Notes under the pieces: generated by a model
Database searches by the model: none
Told to the model about the DNA's origin: nothing
What the model saw: only the letters and a program-made list of their open reading frames with translations
Program-made: the position numbers and the translations under genes
Source of the DNA: AM-0621 sp964386705
Lineage (GTDB): Bacteria; Planctomycetota; Planctomycetia; Planctomycetales; Planctomycetaceae
Reading direction: 5' to 3'
Assembly: GCA_964386705.1 (NCBI GenBank)
Contig: CAYLTY010000002.1
Location: 1-64,000 of the forward strand
DNA length: 64,000 nucleotides
In this document: piece after piece, positions 52,144 to 61,600 of the stretch
Layout: each line of letters begins with the position of its first letter
How positions within the stretch are numbered: position 1 is the stretch's first letter

Positions 52144-55100
52144 GGGCTCCCCAACGCGCTCTCAACGTGAAACAAAGCCCCGTCGATCGTCATGACAACT
52201 GTGAACTTACCCAGGCGAACCGGTCCGATCTCGATCGGTTGATCCAGCTTCACAACCTTGATGTTCTCTCCCGTGTCCGGCTTCAAAGACATCACGGAGC
52301 CATTCATCGTGCCAAGAACTACCGCCCCATTTTCAACGACGGCATAACCCGACAACAGATCATTTGCCAAAGGCCGTGACCAAAGCTTTTTGAGGCTTGG
52401 ACCAAGATCGTAGGATTCAAGCACTCCCGCCGAGGTAGTCACCAGCACCTGCGTGCCCGTGCTCGCCAATTCGCCGACAGCAGGTTGATCCAGCTTGGCT
52501 TCGGCCACGCGTTCGAAGTTCGTGGCACTCAAGACCTGCAGGCGGCCACTGGCATCAGTAACAATCAAACGTCCCTTGTCGAGCACCGGAGGCACATCGA
52601 CGGGTTGTCCCAAGGCAACAGAGTCAAGTTGTTGCAGGTGAGGCTTGGGTGACGTGCGATACTCCAGTCTTGAGATCTTGCCTTCGCCATCCACGATAGC
52701 AATGTGGGTTGCATCCAGCGGGACGATACTGGTCCAACTCGCCTTAGCCTGATCTCCCACCGTAGCCAGATAGTCATCCACACGAGGTGTGCCGGGCACC
52801 GCCAGAACTCGCAACTTGGTCGTCAGAGGAACCACCACGCCGCCAGCCAGGGGCACGGGGGCTGCCACCGGAGCTTCGTCCAGCGGCAGTTCCAGCTCGA
52901 TCTTGCCGATCTGATTGATGATCCAGAGCTTGGGTTCCTTGCCGCCACAGACAACGGCCACTTTGCCGCCGCCAACAGGCGTCGATTGCAGCGGAACATC
53001 CAGACCGTCTGCGAGTTTCAGCGAAGCTTCAGCCCGGAAGCGAAAGCCACCGGACTCGACGTCTGCGGAGTTCACCTGGAACACGTCACCCGCAGCGGTC
53101 ACGCACAATGCGGTTTCGGGGCCAGTGCTGACCAGTTCCAGTGGGCCAGCACCAAGCACTGTACGCCACGAGCTGATCATGTCCTCGCCATCCACCTGAA
53201 TGACGGAAACGGCATCGCTCTCCAGTTGCTTGCGGCCCACAAACAGCGTGCGGCCAATGGTCTGCAGTGGCTGGGCGGCAGCAGCGATGTAGATCCGCTT
53301 CTTGGCGTCTTCGCCCAGAGATTCCGTGGACAGCTGAAACTGCTTCACATTGTCACTGATGGACCACAGACGCCCATCCGGTCCCGCGTGCAGATAGACC
53401 GGCCCCGTGTATTCAATCTGTGCAGGAGGCTTGGCCAACGGCAACATCTTGGGCATCTCGGGATCGTCCGAGACCGTGTAGATCGAAAGCAATTCCCGCT
53501 CAGCAGCCACGATCAGTTGATTGCCGCGCAGCAGCGGTTTGTCGACCACGTGAGCACTCAGCTTCTCAGACCCAACCTGCGCCAGTGCGGCTTCGCTCTT
53601 GGTGGTGTCAAAGACGCGCATCGTCGCTGAACCGACTTGATCGTTCTCAATCATCAGCACCGTAGCGCCCATAGGCATCAGCGGCGTGCGAATTGAATCT
53701 GGACGCTGGCCAGTAAAGGAGACCCGCACGCAGGACAAGGGCTTCAACGTCAACGTGTAAGTCACTGCCTGATTGCCAGCCAGAACCAGATGCGCCCCAT
53801 CTCGGAGCAGCGCTGGTGGTGAATAAACGGGTTGAGAAAACGTCAACTTCGAACCGATCTCTCCTGTCTGGGCGTCGATTCGATAGAGATTATTGCCCGA
53901 GGTGCCCACATAGATCTGATTCTCATGAATCAACGGAGCGCCCGTCGGTACGTCTTCCAGTGGTTGCCGCCAAGCCAGTTCGCCCGTGAGTCGATTGATC
54001 AATTGCACTTCACTGAAGTGCGAATCAAAAACAACCAGACCGGGAATCGCGCCGTCCACAACCTGCGGGAAGAACGGTGAATCCAGACCAATCGCACGGC
54101 GCCAGACCGGATCACCGGTGATCGTATCCACTCCGTAGACGCAGCCTTGAGCAACCCCCCAGACCGTGCGACCTTCCGACGCCTCGTCGGTTCGCACACG
54201 TGTGTGCAACGTCAACAGCAACGGCTTCGGCAACACTGCCGGTCGATCAGCCCTTTCCGCCGGGCGATGTGTTTCGTCCGATTTCACAGACTTCCGTTCG
54301 CCATCCAGAATCTGTTCCTGAAACTGGCTGAGCTTGCGATCCTTTTCCTGATCCGGATAACGATCGATCAACCGGCGGCGCGAAGCCAGAGCGTCAATCG
54401 TGCGATTTTCTTTGAGAAAGCGCTCGATCTCTGCAAACGTCGCCTTGATGGTTGAGTTCTTCAGAATCGCGGCGGTAGCAGCCTCACGCGCCAGCTTGAT
54501 TTTCTTTTTCAGCTCGACCGGCGGCTTGTCCGAACTGTTGTAACGATCGACCAGCACGGTGGCTTCGTCACCAATCGTCACCAGTTCTTCGCTCTTCTGT
54601 TTCGCGGCAGCTTCCAGTGCTCCCAGCGTGATCTGCTGCGCGTAGACCGACAGATTCTCGTTCTCGTTCGCGAACTCAGGCACCTCGCGAGCGTCCTGCA
54701 CAAACTGATTGAACGCAGCCAGCGCGATCTTCCAGTCCGGAGCCGCGCCTTTGACTTCCTTATCGATGCGCACCTTGCCAAGTTTGATCTTCGCTTCGTT
54801 CGTCGTTTTGCCCGACGGATGGTTGCGAATGAACGTTTCAAGTGCCTGAATCGCACCAGCGTACTGACCGGCATTGACCTGCTCATCAATCGCGATCAGC
54901 TCGCGTTCCAGCGTGCTGCGACCGATCATGAACCAGTAGGTCAGTGACAGCAGAGCCAGCAGTAGAGCAACCACGCCCAAACCCAGCACAAGCGGAGACC
55001 TGGTGATTTCCTGCTCGCCCGGCCGCACCGCATGCGCTCGACGCAGCTCACGTTCGGACTTAGCCGCTTTGCCCGACTTGTCGCCGCCCTCGCCTCCGCG

Positions 55101-55310
55101 TTTGGGTTCGTCTTGACCGCGTGCCGCAGCTCCTCCGGAACTGACTCGCTCGAGGATCGGCTCTTCCCGCTTGCTGCTGCCACCGCCTCGCTTGAGCATC
55201 GGTGCCGGCGACGCTTCCTCAATCACATCATCCGCATCAAGAACATCGTCGTCACCATCCGGGATGAGGTCATCGTCGTCGAGCCAGTCGGGCTTTTCGC
55301 CTTTTGCCAT
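52140..55310 (-). CDS. Large single-pass membrane protein with PQQ-like beta-propeller
   Basis: The 1,056-residue protein starts at the ATG at 55308-55310, with AAGGA upstream. The N-terminal about 105 residues are cytoplasmic, acidic first (WLDDDDLIPDGDDD) then Lys/Gly/Arg-rich. One transmembrane helix follows (about 106-130). A helical TPR-like region (about 132-350; AGAIQALETFIRNHPSGK) comes next, then a long beta-propeller of PQQ/WD type (about 370-1050; YGVDTITGDPVWRRAI, LINRLTGELAWRQPLE, IYVGTSGNNLYRIDAQTGEI). This shape resembles an enlarged BamB, but catalytic PQQ motifs are not evident. It overlaps the solute-binding gene by 4 nt and may scaffold an envelope complex. Confidence 0.85.
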   Translation of the reverse strand: MAKGEKPDWLDDDDLIPDGDDDVLDADDVIEEASPAPMLKRGGGSSKREEPILERVSSGGAAARGQDEPKRGGEGGDKSGKAAKSERELRRAHAVRPGEQEITRSPLVLGLGVVALLLALLSLTYWFMIGRSTLERELIAIDEQVNAGQYAGAIQALETFIRNHPSGKTTNEAKIKLGKVRIDKEVKGAAPDWKIALAAFNQFVQDAREVPEFANENENLSVYAQQITLGALEAAAKQKSEELVTIGDEATVLVDRYNSSDKPPVELKKKIKLAREAATAAILKNSTIKATFAEIERFLKENRTIDALASRRRLIDRYPDQEKDRKLSQFQEQILDGERKSVKSDETHRPAERADRPAVLPKPLLLTLHTRVRTDEASEGRTVWGVAQGCVYGVDTITGDPVWRRAIGLDSPFFPQVVDGAIPGLVVFDSHFSEVQLINRLTGELAWRQPLEDVPTGAPLIHENQIYVGTSGNNLYRIDAQTGEIGSKLTFSQPVYSPPALLRDGAHLVLAGNQAVTYTLTLKPLSCVRVSFTGQRPDSIRTPLMPMGATVLMIENDQVGSATMRVFDTTKSEAALAQVGSEKLSAHVVDKPLLRGNQLIVAAERELLSIYTVSDDPEMPKMLPLAKPPAQIEYTGPVYLHAGPDGRLWSISDNVKQFQLSTESLGEDAKKRIYIAAAAQPLQTIGRTLFVGRKQLESDAVSVIQVDGEDMISSWRTVLGAGPLELVSTGPETALCVTAAGDVFQVNSADVESGGFRFRAEASLKLADGLDVPLQSTPVGGGKVAVVCGGKEPKLWIINQIGKIELELPLDEAPVAAPVPLAGGVVVPLTTKLRVLAVPGTPRVDDYLATVGDQAKASWTSIVPLDATHIAIVDGEGKISRLEYRTSPKPHLQQLDSVALGQPVDVPPVLDKGRLIVTDASGRLQVLSATNFERVAEAKLDQPAVGELASTGTQVLVTTSAGVLESYDLGPSLKKLWSRPLANDLLSGYAVVENGAVVLGTMNGSVMSLKPDTGENIKVVKLDQPIEIGPVRLGKFTVVMTIDGALFHVESALGSP

Positions 55311-55429
55311 CTGCTGTCGTTCCTTGATTATGAGGCGGTCGTGATCCGCCCATCGTTGCAACGAATTCTTGATCCGCTGCGCTCAACTTCTTCGTATGCG
55401 ATCTTGTCGCGCCGGAGACTCAGACATGC

Positions 55430-56428
55430 TTAACGCAGGTACGATTGGCTCGTCACAACAAACCGATAGTTGTTGGCTTCTTTGCGAACTGCGAAGTACG
55501 TCTTGCGAATCTCTGTCGTCTTGCGGTTGCGGTGAGCCTGTTCGACTGTAGCGAGCAGGTTCTCTGTATTGGGGTCGTAGAAGTGCAGAATCGTCGCGGA
55601 TTCGCTGTTGATCCCCGCTTTCTTGAACAACTCGTTATCAACCTTCTGGCGACCGCCACCACGCCAACGGAAGTAGAGTCGCTGCTCGCCCTTGCCGGAT
55701 TTCGTTTCACGCATCGTCGGCTTGGAAGCGGCCATGTTGGTGATCATCACCAGGCGTCCGTCAGGGAAAAGAGCTCCCAGTTCGATCTTGAAGAAGTCAA
55801 GCTGCGTGGCGTACTCGTCCAGAGTCGATTCATCGAATCGGACCACCCAGCGGTCCTCTCGGGAGATACCGCCACGCAAACCGCCACCCGTTCCCAACGG
55901 CTTACGTCCATTGCCAGTCGGACTGCCGCCGCGACCGCCCGATCCGGTGCCACCAATTTCAAAGTTCTCGCCCGTTACGTTCTTATTGGAACTCGGAGCA
56001 GCCAGAGCCGTTTCAAAAGCCTGAATCGCGTCGCTGGAGCCTTCACCTGACAAACTTTCGCCGACGTCCGCAGCAACCGCTTCCGTGATTTCCGACAGAG
56101 CCTCGGAGGCTCCCGAAGTTTGCTCGGCCATGCCTGGAGCCAGCGCCGAATTCGGATCGGTCGGATTCAGATTGAACTCACCCGTGCCATCGATATCGCC
56201 GTCTTCGTAGCCACCTTCGCGCGGGATGATGTCGACCGCGACAACTGGCGGCTCGGGTTCGGCAATGCGGACGTTGAACCACATCCCAATCAACGCCACC
56301 AGCAAGCCTGCCAGCGCCAAAGTGATCAGAATCACGCCCGAGGAAACCTTCTCGTACTCGGTCACACGCATCACAGGCCTGGCAGTCTTGACTGGCTGCG
56401 GCGGCCGAGGAGCTTGCACTGGAGCCAT
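55430..56428 (-). CDS. TonB-like single-pass envelope protein
   Basis: The 332-residue protein has a short basic, Pro-rich cytoplasmic N-terminus, one transmembrane helix (about 30-52; GVILITLALAGLLVALIGMW), and an acidic/Gly/Ser-rich linker (about 65-195). A folded C-terminal domain follows (about 200-332; WVVRFDESTLDEYATQLDFFKIELG, TRKTYFAV-like strands near the end). The topology matches TonB/TolA, and it is divergent from an ExbB-ExbD-ExbD set 295 bp away, but I find no sequence match to TonB_C. It is the first gene of the minus-strand run of large envelope proteins. Functional equivalence to TonB is inference. Confidence 0.75.
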   Translation of the reverse strand: MAPVQAPRPPQPVKTARPVMRVTEYEKVSSGVILITLALAGLLVALIGMWFNVRIAEPEPPVVAVDIIPREGGYEDGDIDGTGEFNLNPTDPNSALAPGMAEQTSGASEALSEITEAVAADVGESLSGEGSSDAIQAFETALAAPSSNKNVTGENFEIGGTGSGGRGGSPTGNGRKPLGTGGGLRGGISREDRWVVRFDESTLDEYATQLDFFKIELGALFPDGRLVMITNMAASKPTMRETKSGKGEQRLYFRWRGGGRQKVDNELFKKAGINSESATILHFYDPNTENLLATVEQAHRNRKTTEIRKTYFAVRKEANNYRFVVTSQSYLR

Positions 56429-56723
56429 GAAAGTCTAGCCTCGAGAGTGGTGATTTCTTGAGATGTGGCGGACAAATAACTGGCAGCGGCGAGAGAATCA
56501 CAATCGACTGTAGGCCGCGTTTTTCGGAGTGTCAACGAGCTATCCGCAGCCTGAAAATCAGCCCTTGCGTTGTCTTGGGGAGCATTCAGAATCATCGCAT
56601 GTGTCGTTTGTTACACTTCGCTGCGGAGCGTTGTCTGAGCCCCCTCCAGTAGTTACAAGGCGGCCCACTTCTGTCGAAGGCATGCCTTCGACCTACACTC
56701 GTGTTCGCCACCTCGGAGCCGAC
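56429..56723. promoter_or_regulatory. Divergent promoter region between TonB-like gene and ExbB-like gene
   Basis: This 295-bp non-coding region is flanked by two oppositely directed operons, so it must hold their promoters. The plus frame is open across it from 56529 but gives no recognisable protein. No specific operator was identified. Confidence 0.5.
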
Positions 56724-57383
56724 ATGAATCTCAATGCAGTGCTACTGGCACTCGAAGTCTTTGTGTACTCAGTCCTGGGTATCGTGGCACTCTTCGGCGC
56801 TTATCTCGCACTGCTGTTGTTTCGACGCATCAAGCAAAAGCGGTTTGCAAGCGACAAAGCCGCGGACGAGTTTCTGGACGATGTCCGTGACATGCTGGAC
56901 AAACAGAACTACGACGGCGTGGTCGAACTATGCGACTCGCCGGGCTATTGGGCCAAGGCCGTTCCGCAGTTGATCCTGGTCGCCATGGCCAATCGCACGA
57001 AGCCGATTCCGAAGCTGAAGCGACTCGTGAATCAGGAATTCGAACGCGAAGTCACAACCGAACTCGAATACACGCTCGCCTGGATTGGCACGTGCGTCCG
57101 CAGCGGTCCGATGCTCGGGCTGCTGGGTACGGTGCTCGGTATCGTGGTCACGTTCGGTAAGCTGGCCGAAATGGGTGCGTCCGGTGGCGACCCCAGCAAG
57201 CTGGCCGGTGGTATCGGTACCGCCCTGTTCGCTACCGCTCTGGGACTGACCGTCGCCATTCCGCTGACATTGCTCGGCGCGCTCTTCCATGTGCGTGTCG
57301 GCCGACTGGAAACTGACGTCCGGATTTACATGGGCGAGTTCTTCGACGAACTGGAAGCGTCACTCAACAAGGGCAAGAAGTAA
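56724..57383 (+). CDS. MotA/TolQ/ExbB-family proton channel protein
   Basis: The 219-residue protein starts at ATG 56724, supported by a GGAG ribosome-binding site and by the immediate first transmembrane helix (LLALEVFVYSVLGIVALFGA). A cytoplasmic loop of about 95 residues follows. The family's conserved pair of helices comes next: IGTCVRSGPMLGLLGTVLGIVVTF, then GGIGTALFATALGLTVAIPL. ExbB-type pentamers enclose an ExbD dimer and use the proton motive force. Two ExbD genes follow directly. Confidence 0.93.
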   Translation: MNLNAVLLALEVFVYSVLGIVALFGAYLALLLFRRIKQKRFASDKAADEFLDDVRDMLDKQNYDGVVELCDSPGYWAKAVPQLILVAMANRTKPIPKLKRLVNQEFEREVTTELEYTLAWIGTCVRSGPMLGLLGTVLGIVVTFGKLAEMGASGGDPSKLAGGIGTALFATALGLTVAIPLTLLGALFHVRVGRLETDVRIYMGEFFDELEASLNKGKK

Positions 57384-57438
57384 TACATCAAGCGTCAACT
57401 CTAGACGTCGTTAGTTCTGCTGTTTGAGAGTACGAAAC

Positions 57439-57876
57439 ATGGCTCATGATGAAGGTGGGATCGACGGTCCTCGCCGCAAGAAGGTCAAGCACAACGAAGA
57501 AATCGACGTTGCGCCGCTGATCGACTGCACCTTCATCCTGCTGATGTACTTCATTGTGTTGCAGGCGATGTCTCCCCGCATGGATGCCAACGTTCCAGCA
57601 GCCGAGCACGGGAGCGCAATGAAAACGGATGGAGCGTCCATCATCACCATCAAGGTGAATAAGGACACCCAGCAAACCACCATCAAGTTCGACGACAAGG
57701 AAGGCAATGTGGCCGGAGTCACCGCTTACGTGGCTGAAGGCTTGCGTAAGCAACGCACTAATGTGGTGATCATGGCGGATCGCGAAGTGCCACATGGCGT
57801 CGTGCAGAAAGTGTTGAAGGCCGCAGGGAAAGTGGAAGGCGTGAAACTCGGCATTGGGGTTCAGGACAAGAAGTAA
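57439..57876 (+). CDS. ExbD/TolR-family biopolymer transport protein (first copy)
   Basis: The 145-residue protein (ATG 57439) has a basic cytoplasmic N-terminus, then the hallmark helix beginning IDVAPLIDCTFILLMYFIV with the conserved proton-path Asp. A periplasmic domain follows, ending in a typical VVIMADREVPHGVVQKVLKAA segment. It pairs with the ExbB-like channel 55 bp upstream. The second ExbD starts on the very next base after its stop codon. Confidence 0.93.
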   Translation: MAHDEGGIDGPRRKKVKHNEEIDVAPLIDCTFILLMYFIVLQAMSPRMDANVPAAEHGSAMKTDGASIITIKVNKDTQQTTIKFDDKEGNVAGVTAYVAEGLRKQRTNVVIMADREVPHGVVQKVLKAAGKVEGVKLGIGVQDKK

Positions 57877-58515
57877 ATGGCCACTTCCGAAATCACCTTT
57901 CGCTGCAAGAGCTGCAAGAAGCGCATCAGTTGCCCGACGCGCATGCAGGGGCGCACTCTGCCGTGCCCGAACTGCAAAACGCCGCTGACCATCCCGTCAC
58001 CCGATTTGGATGATGATGATGACGGTCATCACCTGCACTCGGGCGACGAAGAGGAAGATGAAGGCTTCGGCGGCAAGGAGAAGAAAGAAAACGAATTCGG
58101 TGAGCTCGACCTGACGCCCATGGTGGACGTCACGATGCTGCTGCTGATCTTCTTCATCCTCACAGCCCGCTACATCGAACAGAAGACACTGCCCACGCCG
58201 CCTCCATCAGCTTCTCAGAAGGAAGACAGCTCCGGCGCTGGCTCATCCAGCAGCGTGGAGTTCGATGACATCGCCGACGCCTCCATCGTGGTGACCATCA
58301 ACGAACGGAATAACTATCTGGTGGATGACATCCCGGTCGCGCCAACAGACTTGATCTCCAAAATCCGCCAGGGCCAGACCGGCGGAAAGGCCGAAATCGT
58401 CATCGACGCTCATCCTGCCGCCATGCACGAAAGCGTGGTCCAGGTCATCGACGCCGCTAATGAACTCGGCATCCAGAAAATCCGCCTGACATCCAAAGAA
58501 GGCGATGACGAGTAG
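57877..58515 (+). CDS. ExbD/TolR-family protein with N-terminal zinc ribbon (second copy)
   Basis: The 212-residue protein starts immediately after the first ExbD's TAA. Residues 1-40 form a four-cysteine zinc-ribbon-like unit (CKSCKKRI, then CPNCKTPL). A very acidic stretch follows (Asp/Glu-rich, about 44-62), then the ExbD helix LDLTPMVDVTMLLLIFFIL with the conserved Asp, and a periplasmic domain ending AAMHESVVQVIDAANELGI. Normal ExbD is about 140 residues with no ribbon, so the cytoplasmic extension is unusual and may recruit a cytosolic partner. The sister ExbD lacks it, which allows an asymmetric ExbD dimer; that is inference. Confidence 0.92.
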   Translation: MATSEITFRCKSCKKRISCPTRMQGRTLPCPNCKTPLTIPSPDLDDDDDGHHLHSGDEEEDEGFGGKEKKENEFGELDLTPMVDVTMLLLIFFILTARYIEQKTLPTPPPSASQKEDSSGAGSSSSVEFDDIADASIVVTINERNNYLVDDIPVAPTDLISKIRQGQTGGKAEIVIDAHPAAMHESVVQVIDAANELGIQKIRLTSKEGDDE

Positions 58516-58528
58516 GCTCAATACGATC

Positions 58529-58605
58529 CCGGAGGAAGGCGCCCAGCCACGAAGTAGACTGAACTCTTCGCGTCCCTGCGCCTCCGCGTGAGAGAACCTC
58601 TGACC
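58529..58605. repeat. Boilerplate GC-rich intergenic repeat with inverted CGGAGG arms
   Basis: In the convergent gap between the second ExbD and the giant surface protein gene, CGGAGG (58530-58535) pairs with CCTCCG (58581-58586). On the minus strand the stretch reads CACGCGGAGGCGCAGGGACG, a quasi-periodic unit resembling dispersed intergenic repeats seen in many bacterial genomes. It may serve as a terminator. Confidence 0.45.
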
Positions 58606-58611
58606 AAACCG

Positions 58612-61600
58612 CTACAGCGAAGACGTCAGCCAGAACGGTGCGAAGACGAAGGCTTCGTCGATTTCTCCCGCAATGCCGACCACTTTGTCGCCTGAGTCTG
58701 CAAAGTTCTTGCCGCCCGTACTGCCAGCGACCTTGTCGGCTCCGCCCTGGCCGTTGACGTAGTCAACGCCCAGCCCACCAAGGAGGGTATCAATGCCTTC
58801 ACCACCAAGGAGACTGTCGTTACCAGCTTCTCCGAACAGCGTATCGTTGCCGGTGTTACCGTTGAGGTTGTCGTTGCCATCTCCGCCAGTGAGAGCGTCT
58901 GCTCCGTCGCCACCGTCGAGCGAATCGTTACCGGCTTCACCCTTCAGGGTATCATTGCCCGCTTCGCCGTTGAGCGTATCGTTGCCAGTACCAGCCATCA
59001 TGCTGTCGTTGCCGGCACCACCCGACATCGAATCATCACCGACGCCACCGATCAGGATATCGTTACCATCGCCGGCGGTCAGCGTGTCGTTACCATTATT
59101 CCCGACGAGCGAGTCGTTCCCGACTCCGCCATCGAGGCGATCGTTTCCACCACCGCCGTCAACGGTGTCATTGCCAATACTACCTGTCAGCGAATCGTTC
59201 GCTGATCCTGAGTAGATCGCATCGTTACCGGCACCGCCGTCGATCGTCACTGGGCCGGTGAATTCCACAGTATTAATACCGTTGGCTGCGCCGTCACCGG
59301 TGATGACAGCAAATTCAATCGTGTTGAACGAGTCTGTACCCAGTCCCGTTGCCATTGCCGCCCGCAGCACGAAGGTCGCCGTCACCTGTTCGTTGAGGAC
59401 GTCGTTGCCGGCGCCGCCAACCATCAGGTCGTTACCCAGACCGCCGGTCAATGTGTCGTTGCCGTTCTGCGCGTTCAGCGTGTCGTTGCCAGCGCCGCCA
59501 TCCAGCACGTCATTGCCGGAGCCTGACTGTAGAGCATCATTCCCAGTACCACCGACGAGCGTGTCATTGGCCATACCCGAGTAGATCGAGTCATCTCCAT
59601 CACCACCTTGAACTGACAAGGCAGTCCACACAGTGGTTGCGTCGACGCGATCATTGCCTGCTCCGAGCAGAATCGACGGAACGGCGGTTAACTTGCTGTC
59701 TAACGCAGTGACACCGAGTGTGTCGTTACCCGCTCCAAGATCCACTGTCAGGCTGCCGGTCGGAGTCTGGAAGTTCAGAACGTTCGCTCCTCCACGAGTG
59801 ATCCGCAATAGCCCGTCAGCTGTCGTGCCAGTGTCCGAGAGTGTCACCGTATCCGCAGAGGACCCGTAAACGAACGAACGATTGCTGGCCACCACGTTAT
59901 CCATCAGCGACTCCACTCCCGAATAGGCCATCGAGACACCGTCAATGTCGATCGAACCATCCGTGCTGTTAGTGAAGTTGTGAATGACCGTCGTCCCGGT
60001 ACCATTCGTGAACGTCAGCGAATCAGCATCGGAAGTCCCGTTGCCACGGAATTCGATACCCCCGGACGCCAGTGGATTGCCACCGGACAAATCGATGACG
60101 ACCGTGTCCGCACCAGTTCCACCAACGAGCAACACCCGATCAACGGCGTTCACACTGAAATTGGACAGTTCCAGATTCGTCACCGTGCTGATGACAGAGA
60201 TTGTGTCGCCGTTGCGAACAAACTTGACTTTCAACGGCGCGGCGGTTGTGCCCGTCATCTGCAACCCACCAAATTCAACTGCGCCGATATCTGTAGCAAC
60301 GACACCGTCACCATTCGCGTCCAGCGAGCGACTGCGATTGCGCCCATCGTTCAGCACGGATATGATGGTATTGCCCCCATCCAGCGCAGGACTGCCAAAC
60401 AGCGGTAGATGAGTCAGCCCACTACCACCGTTGTTTGTCAAAGGGCCCAGTTTCGGATCCAGCGGCGAAGCCGCCGTACCGATCAGATCGCGATTGACGC
60501 CATTGACGATGCCCACCGTTGAGGTATTTACACCGACGATATTCGCACCGGTCGACGTCACCGTTCCCACAATATCGCTGCGCGTGGTGACGTTGGTCGT
60601 AGCCTTCGTGACCTGATTATTCGCGATGATGGAATTGCGTGTCTCAATGGCACCTTGCGTCCAAACACCGCCGCCATCGTTCTTCGCGGTGTTGGATACA
60701 ATCGTCGCATTGGTCAGCTTCAGCGTGCTCGTCGAGTAGTTGACGATACCCGCACCACTGCCCGTTGAAACATTCGAAGAAATGGTGACGTTCGTCAGTT
60801 CGGCGCGGCTGTTGAACACATCCAGACCGCCACCATCAACGCCCGCCTGATTCTGATAGATCGACGAATCAGTAAGCGTGAGGATACTGGATTCCAGATT
60901 GATACCACCGCCCGACGTTGTGGACTTGTTCTGAGAAAAAGACGAATCGTCGAGCGTGATCGTCGAACCCGAAATGTGCAAACCGCCACCGAAATCACTA
61001 GCGGTATTGCCAACAACTTGAACTCCGGAGCCCTGCAGCTTGCTCTGCAACATCAGAGCGATGCCGCCGCCGTCGTCGCTGGATGTATTACCTTGCACAG
61101 TCGACGAGTACAGGCCAAATAAGGTTCCGCCCCCCCAGATGCCGCCACCCGCCAAAGTCGCCTTATTGTTCTGAATCTGAGTGTCGGACACATTCACTGT
61201 GCCGACCTGAGCATAAATACCACCGCCATTGCCGAGAGTTGTATTATTGCTGATAATCGTGGTGGCGCTGTTCAACGTTCCGCGATCTACCCCGACACCA
61301 CCACCACCGGTATTGGATGTGTTACCGCTTACATTGCTGTCTTGCAGCGTGACAGTTCCCAGTTGATTGACAATACCGCCGCCATAACCCGTCGCGAAAT
61401 TGTTCTGCACAATCGAGTTGATCAGCGTGAGATTGCCGCGATCAACCGCAATACCACCACCGTTGCCCGTTGTCGGAGCATTTACATTATTGGCAATGCT
61501 ATCGGCCACGATAACGCTGTCGAGCGTCAAGGTGCCGTTCACCAGAATCGCACCACCCGATTTCGCAAGACCATTGCGGATGGTCATGTTGCGCAAAGTG

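Noticed and set aside
58793..59215. Plus-strand Ser/Pro/Leu-rich frame within the RTX region
   Set aside because: It is the complement of the nonapeptide repeats; its periodicity comes from the repeats, not from a real gene.
58738..59608. Tandem repeats considered as a CRISPR array
   Set aside because: Units are 27 nt with no unique spacers and encode in-frame GGxGNDxLx peptides.
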